A DNA stretch of 17,502 bases from an uncultured Clostridia bacterium (GCA_946404295.1 CAMJDE010000008.1:1-17502), one strand, 5' to 3'. Shown: positions 5,508 to 12,284, numbered from the stretch's first letter. Translations and numbers: made by a program. The notes: generated by a model not told the origin, from the letters alone.

Positions 5508-8378
5508 TCAGGACGCCTCTTTCGCGCCCTCTTCGATTTCGTCCGGACCGACTTCCGCGCCGTACGGGTTCCCGACGGCGGCGTCCTCCTCGGGTCTCGC
5601 GTCGTCAAAGGGCGCGCCGTCGGGAGGGAGCCCGTCGTCATACGGCGGGCGCACAAAGAGTTCGTCGGCGGGCAGAGGGCCGTCCGGCGGCGCGTCGGGG
5701 TCGGGCGGGGCGGCGTACTCCGCGGGGCGCGCTTCCGGGGCGTTTTCCCCCGGACTCTCGTCGGTCGGCGGATCGGGCGGATCGCCGTACGATCCCGCGA
5801 GGGATTCGGTCGCCTCGACCGTGGCGATCGCCGCCGTCGCTCCGGCGAGCAGGGCTGCCGGCGCGGACGGTTCGGGGGCGGGCGTCGCTTCGGCGGGGAC
5901 GGCTTCGACGGGCGTTTCTTCGACCGCCGTCTCCCCGGACGTCGCCGGGGGCGCCTCCGCGGCGTCGACCTCTTCCGCCGGCAGAATACGGATCAGGGCG
6001 ACCGAGAGGTCGTCGGCGTGTTCGCGCGTGCGGCTCGCCACCGCGACGATCCGCTGCGCCAGATCCTGAAGATCGCCCTCCCACTTCCCGGAGAGCAATT
6101 CGAGCAACCACGGCGCGTCCTCGGGCGTCTGACTCACGCCGTCGGAGAGCATCACGATCACGTCGCCCGGCGCGGCGTCGAAGCGGATTTTCTCGGCGTC
6201 GAGCGTCGCCATCATCCCGACCGGGACGGTTTTCGAGCGGATGCGGAACAAACTCCCGCCCCGTTTGACGTAGGACGGCGCGGCGCCGCTCTTGATGAAG
6301 GTCGCGCGCCCCGAGAGCAGGTCGAATTCAAGCAGATCGACCGTCGCGGCGTTCTCCTCGCCGCAGTTGCGGAGCAGGTTGTTCAGCAGTTTCAGGGTCG
6401 TGGCTTTCGCGTTTCCGGCGCCGAGCATCTTTTCGAGGAAGAGCGTCGTCACCCCCGAGGTCAGCGCGGCGGTCGGCCCGCTCCCCATCCCGTCCGAGAG
6501 CAGAGCGTAAAAATAGTCCTGCCGATTCTCGAAAAAGCCGACGGTGTCGCCCGAACTTCCGCCCGGGTCGGCTGCGCGGTAGGCGCGGGCGGTCTCGCAC
6601 CGATAGCGGCGCGCCGTCCGCATCTCGAGCGTCACGGTCCCGCCCTTGATCTCGTAGGCGGGCAGGGTCAGGGGCGCGCCGACCGCCTCCTCGAACGCCG
6701 TGCGGATCGCCTCGGCGTCAAGCGACGCGCCCTCCCAGCCGACCCCGCCCGCGACGATCCAGCGACGGCGTTCGCCGTAGACCGCGACGGTGCCGCTCGA
6801 GACCCCGAAGCCGAGCAGTCGGCGGCGGAGTTCCAAGCCGAGTTTGACGTCCTCGCGATTCTCGACCCGATCGGCTTCCGCCGCCTCGGAAAGCAGTTTG
6901 GAAACGAGTTCGTAGTCGAGCCCGATCCCCTCTCCGCCGAGCCGCCCGACCCGCGAGGAGCGGAGCAGCGCCGCCCCCGCCTCGCGCACGTCCCGCAGGA
7001 TCGCGTCGAGGTATTCGCAATTCCGGATCGCCCCCTCGGGCAGGCACTCACGGGAGGCGGGGCGCTCGGAACAGAGCCGTTCGGAGAGGATGCGGACGGC
7101 TTCGTACGCCGAACGGTCGCCCTTCTCCCAACAGTCGCTTCTTCGGTCGCAGTTGGCGCAGTACTTCCCGCACGCCGCGTCGCAGGCGGAGAGGTATTCC
7201 GCGCGGTCGGGGCGCCCCGTGCCGTCGGTCATCGTGCGGAACACGCGCGACAGGGAAGAAAAGGCGTCGGAGAGTTCGGCGATCCGATCCTCCCGCGCCC
7301 CCGCGCGCTCCTCGGTCAACCGACGCACCGCCTCTTCCCCCGCGCGGGCGTCCTCCTCGGCGCGCCTGACCCGTCCTTCCGAAAGAACGCGCGGGATCAG
7401 CGGGAGCCCGAAGAGCGAGGCGAGGGTCAGTTCGGGCGTGGTCGAGAGAAAGCCCGAGAGCCCCCCGACGTAGGAACACCAGACCGCCGCCGCCGCGACC
7501 CCGAGCCCGACGGCGTAGACCGCGCCGACCTCCCAGAGGATCCCGGAGAACAACCCGAAGAGCGCGAACGCGGGCGAATAGAGCGGTCCGATCCCGAGGG
7601 TCGTGAGCAGCCCCGCGACGCAGCCGCGCAGCGCCCCGTAGCGGCGCGAGACGAAGAGCGTGCACAGCCCCGCCGCGACCCCCGAAAGCGAGAGCCCGAA
7701 GAGCGAATAGTCCGCGAGCGTCCGCACGAGGAAGAAAAGGATCGAGAGTCCCCCGATCTGGGTAAAGAAGGTCGCCGTGCGGGTTCGCTGCGGGGTCGCG
7801 CCGCGCCCGGTCAACTCGCCGGGCGTCACCCCTCCGTCAAAGAACGCCCCGAACAGGAGCGCCGCCGTCGTGGTGCCGAGGATCATCGTCAGACCGAACA
7901 GCAGCGCCTCGGTCGAGAGCCCGACGGCGATCAGCTGATACCCGGCGGAAAGGAATCCGGCGATACAGCCGATCGACGCGCGGATCTGCGACGGCTCCCG
8001 GAACAATCCGGGCGAATCGGGCAGAAACCGCCGCCCCCGTCCGGGGATGCTGACGATCATCCGCACCCCCGCGACCAGAAGCAGGATCGACCCGTACACG
8101 ATCCCCGTCCGCCCGAGAAACAGGCAGGCGATCAGTCCCCCGACGACCCCGGCGATCGCCGACGCGCCGGGCAGAGCGACCGCCCAGGCGATCCCGATCG
8201 GTCGCGCCGAGAAGAGCAGGGCGGCGGGGGTAAACAGATACCCGAGAAGCGCCGCCGAGAACCAAACGAAGAGCGCCGTCCCCGGGCTCGTCCCGGGCCC
8301 CGCCAACGTGCGGACGACCCGCCGCGCGCGCTTCAGCGCCGCGGGCTCTTCGGTATGTAGAGTGCTTGTCTTGTCCAT
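5508..8378 (-). CDS. spoIIE: Stage II sporulation protein E (SpoIIE), PP2C-type serine phosphatase with extended C-terminal tail
   Basis: SpoIIE dephosphorylates the anti-anti-sigma factor SpoIIAA at the asymmetric septum to activate sigma-F in the forespore. The N-terminal third (about residues 35-330) holds roughly ten hydrophobic segments. A middle region follows with a charged coiled-coil-like stretch (335-370) and a cysteine cluster, CGKYCANCDRRSDCW (403-417). The PP2C-like domain covers about 580-798, with LSDGMGSG (627-634), MLSDGVSQ (743-750) and a closing DDLSVALIRI. The core, 798 residues, matches the family (827 in B. subtilis). Residues 799-956 form an extra Pro/Ala/Glu/Asp-rich, probably disordered acidic tail (encoded at about 5511-5984), which I do not know from characterised SpoIIE proteins. 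I start at ATG 8378 with AAAGGA upstream; an in-frame GTG at 8420 overlaps the putative start site region and lacks a good ribosome site. The gene stands alone between inverted B repeats. Confidence 0.95.
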   Translation of the reverse strand: MDKTSTLHTEEPAALKRARRVVRTLAGPGTSPGTALFVWFSAALLGYLFTPAALLFSARPIGIAWAVALPGASAIAGVVGGLIACLFLGRTGIVYGSILLLVAGVRMIVSIPGRGRRFLPDSPGLFREPSQIRASIGCIAGFLSAGYQLIAVGLSTEALLFGLTMILGTTTAALLFGAFFDGGVTPGELTGRGATPQRTRTATFFTQIGGLSILFFLVRTLADYSLFGLSLSGVAAGLCTLFVSRRYGALRGCVAGLLTTLGIGPLYSPAFALFGLFSGILWEVGAVYAVGLGVAAAAVWCSYVGGLSGFLSTTPELTLASLFGLPLIPRVLSEGRVRRAEEDARAGEEAVRRLTEERAGAREDRIAELSDAFSSLSRVFRTMTDGTGRPDRAEYLSACDAACGKYCANCDRRSDCWEKGDRSAYEAVRILSERLCSERPASRECLPEGAIRNCEYLDAILRDVREAGAALLRSSRVGRLGGEGIGLDYELVSKLLSEAAEADRVENREDVKLGLELRRRLLGFGVSSGTVAVYGERRRWIVAGGVGWEGASLDAEAIRTAFEEAVGAPLTLPAYEIKGGTVTLEMRTARRYRCETARAYRAADPGGSSGDTVGFFENRQDYFYALLSDGMGSGPTAALTSGVTTLFLEKMLGAGNAKATTLKLLNNLLRNCGEENAATVDLLEFDLLSGRATFIKSGAAPSYVKRGGSLFRIRSKTVPVGMMATLDAEKIRFDAAPGDVIVMLSDGVSQTPEDAPWLLELLSGKWEGDLQDLAQRIVAVASRTREHADDLSVALIRILPAEEVDAAEAPPATSGETAVEETPVEAVPAEATPAPEPSAPAALLAGATAAIATVEATESLAGSYGDPPDPPTDESPGENAPEARPAEYAAPPDPDAPPDGPLPADELFVRPPYDDGLPPDGAPFDDARPEEDAAVGNPYGAEVGPDEIEEGAKEAS

Positions 8379-8423
8379 TCTTTTTTCCGTCCTTTCAAAG
8401 CCGGCTTTCCCGGTTTCCACGCC

Positions 8424-8429
8424 ATTATA
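8424..8429 (-). promoter_or_regulatory. Candidate -10 element of spoIIE
   Basis: A perfect TATAAT on the minus strand would start transcription about 39 nt before the ATG at 8378. No convincing -35 hexamer exists at 16-18 bp (AGAAAC at 17 bp) or at 21 bp, the B. subtilis spoIIE spacing. A lone -10 fits an activator-dependent promoter such as Spo0A control, but I see no clean Spo0A box just upstream. Confidence 0.45.
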
Positions 8430-8580
8430 GCATCGTACGCGGGTCGGTTTCTGCCGCTCCGGGGCGGGAGAACGAACTGTTTTTCAAGGGGGTTTTCACG
8501 AAAAACGGAAAAAGATCGCCGAAAACCGGCGCGTCCGGCTCGCAATCTGTCTCCGCCGGTCGAAGTCGCGCTCTTTTTGC

Positions 8581-8750
8581 GACGAAAAGCAGGAGCCGCC
8601 GTTTCCGGCGGCTCCTTCCAGACCGTCGACAAACTTGCATGACCGGCAGAAAACAGCGCAAGAATCGGGTTCCGACGGCAAACGCGAAAAAAGAAACAGC
8701 GTTCAAAAGGAACGAGCGGAACGGGCAAGAACGCCCGATCCGCCTTGCCT
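8581..8750 (-). repeat. Repeat family B, copy 2 (inverted relative to copy 1)
   Basis: Read on the minus strand it matches 5301-5470: a GC hairpin (8716-8726 with 8733-8743, one internal mismatch), the TTTTGAACGC string and pyrimidine-rich linker, the 28-base box at 8648-8621 differing from copy 1 at one base, and a terminal hairpin of unrelated arm sequence. The first hairpin has a G-C pair in copy 1 replaced by A-T here, so pairing is kept while sequence changes. It occupies part of the 698-nt gap between spoIIE and the XRE gene and points toward spoIIE. Confidence 0.85.
8586..8616 (-). terminator. Intrinsic terminator ending repeat B2
   Basis: A 10-bp stem, AGGAGCCGCC with GGCGGCTCCT (8591-8600 and 8607-8616), is followed on the minus strand by GCTTTTCG. 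It sits about 200 bp upstream of spoIIE and would stop any minus-strand transcript entering from the XRE side. No gene is visible that it would serve. Confidence 0.65.
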
Positions 8751-8837
8751 TTCGCCGTTTTCGCTCTCTGTCGCAGACTACTGCGCCGACGAGAACGAAA
8801 ACGACGAATCCTGCCGCGTTTCTCTCGGTCTGCCTCA

Positions 8838-8891
8838 GCTTGCAGACTTTGTCTGCAAGCCGGAAAAAGCCGCCTTTCCGGGCGGCTTTTT
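8838..8891. terminator. Double hairpin: palindrome plus bidirectional terminator
   Basis: A 10-bp palindrome GCTTGCAGAC/GTCTGCAAGC with a TTT loop (8838-8860) is followed directly by AAAAAGCCGCC (8864-8874) and its complement GGCGGCTTTTT (8881-8891). The A/T ends make the second hairpin functional in both directions. The string TTTGTC followed by a short spacer and a GCCGCC hairpin is also seen at the end of repeats B1 and B2. The rest of the 8379-9076 gap shows no supported gene. Confidence 0.7.
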
Positions 8892-8979
8892 CTTTGCCCC
8901 GCGGCGGTTTCTTCCCGGTCTTTTTCCCGCTTTGTCTCATAACAGGACGGGAAGGCGCAAATAGTATGATAGCATATAT

Positions 8980-8998
8980 TTGTCCCGCTTTAGGACAA
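8980..8998 (+). promoter_or_regulatory. Inverted repeat, candidate operator of the XRE regulator
   Basis: A perfect hexamer inverted repeat TTGTCC-N7-GGACAA lies about 80 bp upstream of the XRE start, just downstream of a weak -10 candidate TATGAT (8965-8970). Its size and symmetry suit a dimeric HTH protein, and autoregulation is common for small XRE proteins. Binding is inferred only from position and symmetry. Confidence 0.4.
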
Positions 8999-9039
8999 CT
9001 TGCGCGATTTTCCACCGTCTTTCGACATACGGAACGGCG

Positions 9040-9057
9040 CTCCCCTCGGAAGGGGAG
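9040..9057 (+). other. Short hairpin in the XRE gene leader
   Basis: A 7-bp perfect stem CTCCCCT (9040-9046) and AGGGGAG (9051-9057) with a CGGA loop ends six bases before the AGAAGGGAG ribosome binding site. The first arm could also pair with that AGGGAG, offering a possible translational switch; this is speculative. Confidence 0.4.
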
Positions 9058-9076
9058 AAGCAGAAGGGAGAACGGT

Positions 9077-9325
9077 ATGGCAAGGATCATCGACGGAGAC
9101 GTTTGCAATCTGGTTGGGCGCAACGTCCGGGCGTTCCGGCGCGCGCGCCACATGAGCCAACAGCAGTTATCCAACCGGCTCGAACTGCTCGGGGTCTACG
9201 TTTGCCGCGGCTCGGTGTCGCGGATCGAGGATCGCTGTCGGACGGTCACGGACATCGAACTTTTCGCTTTGGCGAAGGTGCTCGACGTCCCTCTCGCCGC
9301 CCTCTTCGACCCCCCGAAGGACTGA
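9077..9325 (+). CDS. Small XRE-family helix-turn-helix transcriptional regulator
   Basis: The 82-residue protein is almost entirely one XRE/Cro-C1-type HTH domain. The helix-turn-helix lies at about residues 26-52 (MSQQQLSNRLELLGV then CRGSVSRIE), followed by the RTVTDIELFALAKVLDVPLAALF helices that close the five-helix fold. Such proteins bind short inverted repeats as dimers, often repressing their own promoter. Small stand-alone regulators with this sequence pattern are frequent in Clostridia, and their targets are usually unknown. ATG 9077 is chosen because AGAAGGGAG (9062-9070) sits at proper spacing and the domain begins immediately; the frame is open far upstream only because stops are rare in this GC-rich DNA. 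The gene is monocistronic and convergent with the lipoprotein gene. The inverted repeat at 8980-8998 may be its operator. Confidence 0.88.
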   Translation: MARIIDGDVCNLVGRNVRAFRRARHMSQQQLSNRLELLGVYVCRGSVSRIEDRCRTVTDIELFALAKVLDVPLAALFDPPKD

Positions 9326-9353
9326 CGTCCGAAAAAAACCGGTAAAAAGAAAA

Positions 9354-9378
9354 GGCGCGACGGTGTTTCCGTCGCGCC
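9354..9378. terminator. Bidirectional terminator between XRE and lipoprotein genes
   Basis: A perfect 10-bp stem GGCGCGACGG (9354-9363) and CCGTCGCGCC (9369-9378) encloses a TGTTT loop. On the minus strand it is followed by TTTTCTTTTTACC; on the plus strand the downstream tract is weaker. It lies 28 nt after the XRE stop and 12 nt after the lipoprotein stop on the opposite strand. Confidence 0.85.
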
Positions 9379-9390
9379 CGTTCGTCTTGT

Positions 9391-9879
9391 TTATTTTGAG
9401 ATCGTCACGGGACCCAAATAGACGTGATCGTGGTCGATCCCGCATCCGCTCGTCATACCGTCCTCGCCGACCCGCGGCGGATTGATCGGTACGATCACTT
9501 CTCCGTAGAGGACCCATTGACCGCTCCCCGCCGCCACCGAGAACGAGTGTCCCTGCTCGTTCGACGGGATCTTTGCGAGCAGCGTTTCCTCCGCCTCCCG
9601 CAGCAGTCCGAGGTCGATTTTGTCGATCAGTCTCCTGTCGTTTCGGGCGATCGAGACGCGCTGCCCCGAAACGGGCAGCGTCAGGAACCAGTAATCCCCG
9701 TTCTGCGTCAGGTATTCGGCGAGTTCCTCGGGCACCGCGACGGTCGGCTCCGAACTGTCGTCGGGATCCCTCGTTTCCGCGCCGCTCCCTTCCGTGCCGC
9801 GGCTCCCGGACGCGTTGCCGCACCCCGCGGCAAGCACGACGAGCACCAACGCCAATACCCACGCGATCGCTTTTTTCAT
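9391..9879 (-). CDS. Small secreted lipoprotein of unknown function
   Basis: The 162-residue product starts with MKK, a hydrophobic core (residues 4-17) and the lipobox LAAGC, so Cys20 should be lipidated and the protein anchored on the outer face of the membrane. A low-complexity Gly/Ser/Glu/Asp linker follows (about 21-48), then a single small globular region with WFLTLPVSGQRVSIARND and a C-terminal SGCGIDHDHVYLGPV segment. I do not recognise the family, and the pattern suggests no enzyme active site. The ATG at 9879 is preceded by AAAGGAG and fits the signal peptide exactly. It has its own consensus promoter (9953-9981), is separated from thrS by a terminator, and is convergent with the XRE gene. 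Confidence 0.82.
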   Translation of the reverse strand: MKKAIAWVLALVLVVLAAGCGNASGSRGTEGSGAETRDPDDSSEPTVAVPEELAEYLTQNGDYWFLTLPVSGQRVSIARNDRRLIDKIDLGLLREAEETLLAKIPSNEQGHSFSVAAGSGQWVLYGEVIVPINPPRVGEDGMTSGCGIDHDHVYLGPVTISK

Positions 9880-9952
9880 CGTGTCGTTCTCCTTTCGTTC
9901 TGCAAACGGCGAAGCGGCTTTTTCGGTCGTTTGTTGCTTTCGACCCGCTCTT

Positions 9953-9981
9953 ATTATATCGCGTTTCCGCAGAAATGTCAA
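9953..9981 (-). promoter_or_regulatory. Perfect consensus sigma-A promoter of the lipoprotein gene
   Basis: On the minus strand TTGACA (9981-9976) and TATAAT (9958-9953) are separated by exactly 17 bp. The predicted start lies about 66 nt before the ATG at 9879, giving a moderately long leader in which I see no clear structure. Confidence 0.87.
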
Positions 9982-10023
9982 CCGCGCGGGCGAACGGGGC
10001 GCCCGACCGAACGCCGAAACGAA

Positions 10024-10054
10024 GACCCCCGCTCGCGAAACGTGAGCGGGGGTC
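10024..10054 (-). terminator. Probable thrS terminator
   Basis: An 11-bp perfect stem GACCCCCGCTC (10024-10034) with GAGCGGGGGTC (10044-10054) lies 22 nt after the thrS stop codon. On the minus strand it is followed by TTCGTTTCGG, a weak T-tract, so efficiency is uncertain. Confidence 0.65.
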
Positions 10055-10075
10055 GGATTATTCCGGGGGGGCGGT

Positions 10076-11842
10076 TTACATTTTCCGTTCGGCAATCTCG
10101 CCCGTAATCTTCGCGATGAACGCCTCGAGCGTCATGGTTTCGGTCTCGCCGGTGTCGCGGCTGCGGATCGAGACGGTGCCCTCTTCGGCTTCCTTCTGCC
10201 CGATGATCACCATATACGGTACGCGGTCGACGACCTGCGCCTCGCGGATCATATAGCCGATCTTCTCGTTCCGTTCGTCGATCTCGACGCGGACCTTCGC
10301 CGCCCGGAGCGCCTCGTAGACCTTGTGCCCGTACTCCGAGCACTTTTCGGAAACCAGCAGCACCTTCGCCTGCGTCGGCGCGAGCCAGACCGGGAACTTG
10401 CCCGCGAAATGCTCGGTCAGGATCCCGATGAAGCGCTCGATCGAACCGTAGACCACGCGGTGGATCATGATCGGGCGCTGTTTGTCGCCCTTCTCGTCGA
10501 CGTATTCAAGCCCGAAGTTCAGAGGCATCTGGAAGTCGAGCTGGATGGTTCCGCATTGCCAGGTCCGTCCGAGCGAGTCTTCGAGGTGGAAGTCGATCTT
10601 CGGCCCGTAGAAGGCGCCGTCGCCCTCGTTGATGATATAGGGAAGACCGAGCGACTCGAGCGCGTTCTTCAGTCCGTCGGTCGCCGCCTCCCAGTCCTCG
10701 TCGGAGCCCATGCTGTTCTCGGGGCGGGTGGACAGTTCGATGAAGTATTTGAAGCCGAACTTGGTGTAGACCTCGTTGATCAGATGCACGACCCCGACGA
10801 TCTCGTCGCGGATCTGCTCGCGGCGGATATAGATGTGCGCGTCGTCCTGCGTGAAGCAGCGGACGCGGAACAGCCCGTGCAGCGCGCCGCGCAGTTCGTG
10901 ACGGTGCACGATCCCCGGCTCGGCGAGGCGGAGCGGCAGGTCGCGGTAACTGTGCGGCTGGCTCCGGTAGACCAGAACGCTGCCCGGACAGTTCATCGGC
11001 TTGACGCAGAAGGTCTCGTCGTCGATCGTCGTGGAATACATATTGTCTTTATAGTGGTCCCAGTGCCCGCTCGTCTCCCAGAGCGTCCGGCTCATGATCA
11101 GCGGGGTCTGGATCTCGACGTAGTTCTCGCGGACGTGCAGTTCCCGCCAGTACTCCATCAGGGCGTTTTTCAGCAGCACGCCCTTCGGGAGAAAGAACGG
11201 GAAGCCCGGCGCCTCGTCGCAGAGCATGAACAGACCCATTTCGCGCCCGATCCGGCGGTGATCGCGCCGCTCGGCTTCCTCGAGCAGTTTGAGGTACGCG
11301 TCGAGTTCGTCCTGCGTCTTGAACGCCGTCCCGTTGATGCGGGTCAGCATCTTGTTGTTCTTGTCGTTTTTCCAGTACGCGCCCGACTGCCCCATGATCT
11401 TGAACGCCTTGAGCGCCTTGGTGTAGGTCAGGTGGGGACCCACGCACATATCGACGTAGTCGCCCTGCTGGAAGAAACTGATCTGCTCTCCCTCGTCCAG
11501 GTCGCCGATGTGCTCGACCTTGTAGATCTCGCCCCGGTCGCGCATCAGGGCGATCGCCTCGTCGCGCGGCAGGATATACGATTTCAGGGGCAGGTTCTCC
11601 TTCGTGATCTTCTTCATCTCGGCTTCGATCTTCTGAAGATCCTCGTCGGTCAGCTTGACGTCGCCGAGATCGACGTCGTAGTAGAACCCCTTGTCGGTCG
11701 CGGGACCGTAGGCGAACTTCGCCTCGGGCCAGAGCCGCTTGATCGCCTGCGCCATGATGTGCGCGGCGGTATGCCGCAGAACGTGCAGTTCCTCCTCGGG
11801 CGCACATTCACCGACGCTGCCGTTGCTGTAAATGACTTTCAT
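10076..11842 (-). CDS. thrS: Threonyl-tRNA synthetase lacking the TGS domain
   Basis: ThrRS charges tRNA-Thr with threonine and hydrolyses mis-charged Ser-tRNA. The 588-residue protein begins almost directly in the editing domain, with HTAAH at 24-28 and CVGPH at 133-137 providing the editing-site histidines and cysteine. The class II catalytic core follows, with zinc ligands C285 (KPMNCPG), H336 (QDDAHIY) and H461 (IMIHRVVYGS) and the motif 2 region ALHGLFRVRCFTQDDAH. A C-terminal anticodon-binding domain starts near residue 485 (WLAPTQAKVL). Usual ThrRS is about 640 residues; only some 18 residues precede the editing domain, so the N-terminal TGS domain is absent, not merely miscalled: ATG 11842 has AAAAGGAG upstream, and the T-box terminator ends at about 11905. 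Expression is governed by the T-box leader. Confidence 0.96.
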   Translation of the reverse strand: MKVIYSNGSVGECAPEEELHVLRHTAAHIMAQAIKRLWPEAKFAYGPATDKGFYYDVDLGDVKLTDEDLQKIEAEMKKITKENLPLKSYILPRDEAIALMRDRGEIYKVEHIGDLDEGEQISFFQQGDYVDMCVGPHLTYTKALKAFKIMGQSGAYWKNDKNNKMLTRINGTAFKTQDELDAYLKLLEEAERRDHRRIGREMGLFMLCDEAPGFPFFLPKGVLLKNALMEYWRELHVRENYVEIQTPLIMSRTLWETSGHWDHYKDNMYSTTIDDETFCVKPMNCPGSVLVYRSQPHSYRDLPLRLAEPGIVHRHELRGALHGLFRVRCFTQDDAHIYIRREQIRDEIVGVVHLINEVYTKFGFKYFIELSTRPENSMGSDEDWEAATDGLKNALESLGLPYIINEGDGAFYGPKIDFHLEDSLGRTWQCGTIQLDFQMPLNFGLEYVDEKGDKQRPIMIHRVVYGSIERFIGILTEHFAGKFPVWLAPTQAKVLLVSEKCSEYGHKVYEALRAAKVRVEIDERNEKIGYMIREAQVVDRVPYMVIIGQKEAEEGTVSIRSRDTGETETMTLEAFIAKITGEIAERKM

Positions 11843-11904
11843 ATCCGTTCTCCTTTTCAGATCTTGTACGTATCTTTCGCCCCTCGTTTCGGGGATCATT
11901 CCCT

Positions 11905-11949
11905 TAAAAAAGCAAAAACCCCTCGGGTACGGATCGCTCCGCCCAAGGG
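11905..11949 (-). terminator. Regulated terminator of the thrS T-box
   Basis: On the minus strand CCCTTGGGCGGA (from 11949) pairs with TCCG and CCCGAGGG (to 11919), with a TA bulge, followed by TTTTTGCTTTTTT. The first bases CCCTT are also the 3' arm of the antiterminator, so the two structures exclude each other as expected. Confidence 0.88.
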
Positions 11950-12156
11950 TGCTCGTCGCACGGTTCCACCTTGACTTTTCTCTCTTTCGTCCGGTAACGG
12001 GGACGTCCGGCGACCCGTACTCCCGCGAAATAACGCGGTTTGTGGGCGCGGCTCGGGAGCGGTCTTCGCCGTTTTGCCGCCGTCGGATCCTTTCAGCCGG
12101 GGGATCCTTCTCTTTCCGGGGCGGGACGGGTACTCTTCTCCGTCTTTGCTTTTGAC
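11905..12156 (-). promoter_or_regulatory. T-box riboswitch (tRNA-Thr responsive) in the thrS leader
   Basis: This leader RNA senses uncharged tRNA-Thr and prevents premature termination. Reading the minus strand, a stem I begins near 12142 with GGAGAAGAGTACCCG; the specifier loop is bounded by GGAG/CTCC and CCGT/ACGG. The specifier triplet ACC (Thr) is at 12063-12061, followed by a G. Distal stem I has AGAGAAGGATCC and GGCTGAAAGGATCC. A CCGCG/CGCGG hairpin lies in the stem II/III region. The T-box sequence AAGGTGGAACCGTGC is at 11972-11958, with TGGA in the bulge, fitting a tRNA ending in U-CCA. The antiterminator pairs AAGG with CCTT. The codon match and position before thrS make the call firm. 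Confidence 0.93.
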
Positions 12157-12162
12157 AAGATG

Positions 12163-12191
12163 ATTATAACACTACGCCGCGCGAAAGTCAA
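12163..12191 (-). promoter_or_regulatory. Sigma-A promoter of thrS
   Basis: On the minus strand TTGACT (12191-12186) and TATAAT (12168-12163) are separated by 17 bp. Transcription would start near 12156, giving a leader of about 315 nt that holds the T-box. It diverges from the spoVAF-like gene. Confidence 0.87.
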
Positions 12192-12227
12192 GCGGTTTTT
12201 CTTTTTTTGTCTCCGCGCCCGCGCTCC

Positions 12228-12256
12228 GTATCTTTTTCCCTCTCCCGCGCATACTA
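12228..12256 (+). promoter_or_regulatory. Sigma-G (forespore)-like promoter of the spoVAF-like gene
   Basis: CATACTA at 12250-12256 equals the B. subtilis sigma-F/sigma-G -10 consensus CATnnTA. GTATC at 12228-12232, 17 bp upstream, matches four of five bases of the -35 core (G-pyrimidine-ATA). A start near 12263 leaves about 22 nt before the ATG at 12285. No sigma-A promoter is visible here, and a forespore promoter suits a germination gene. Confidence 0.6.
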
Positions 12257-12284
12257 ACCGCAATTCGCTTTTCGGGGGTAAACG

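Noticed and set aside
5301..8750. B repeats as ends of a composite transposon carrying spoIIE
   Set aside because: No transposase, no terminal inverted repeats of IS type and no target duplications; spoIIE is a core sporulation gene.
8366..9076. N-terminal extension of the XRE protein upstream of 9077
   Set aside because: The frame is open but crosses two terminator hairpins and repeat B2; the domain begins at 9077 right after a good ribosome binding site.
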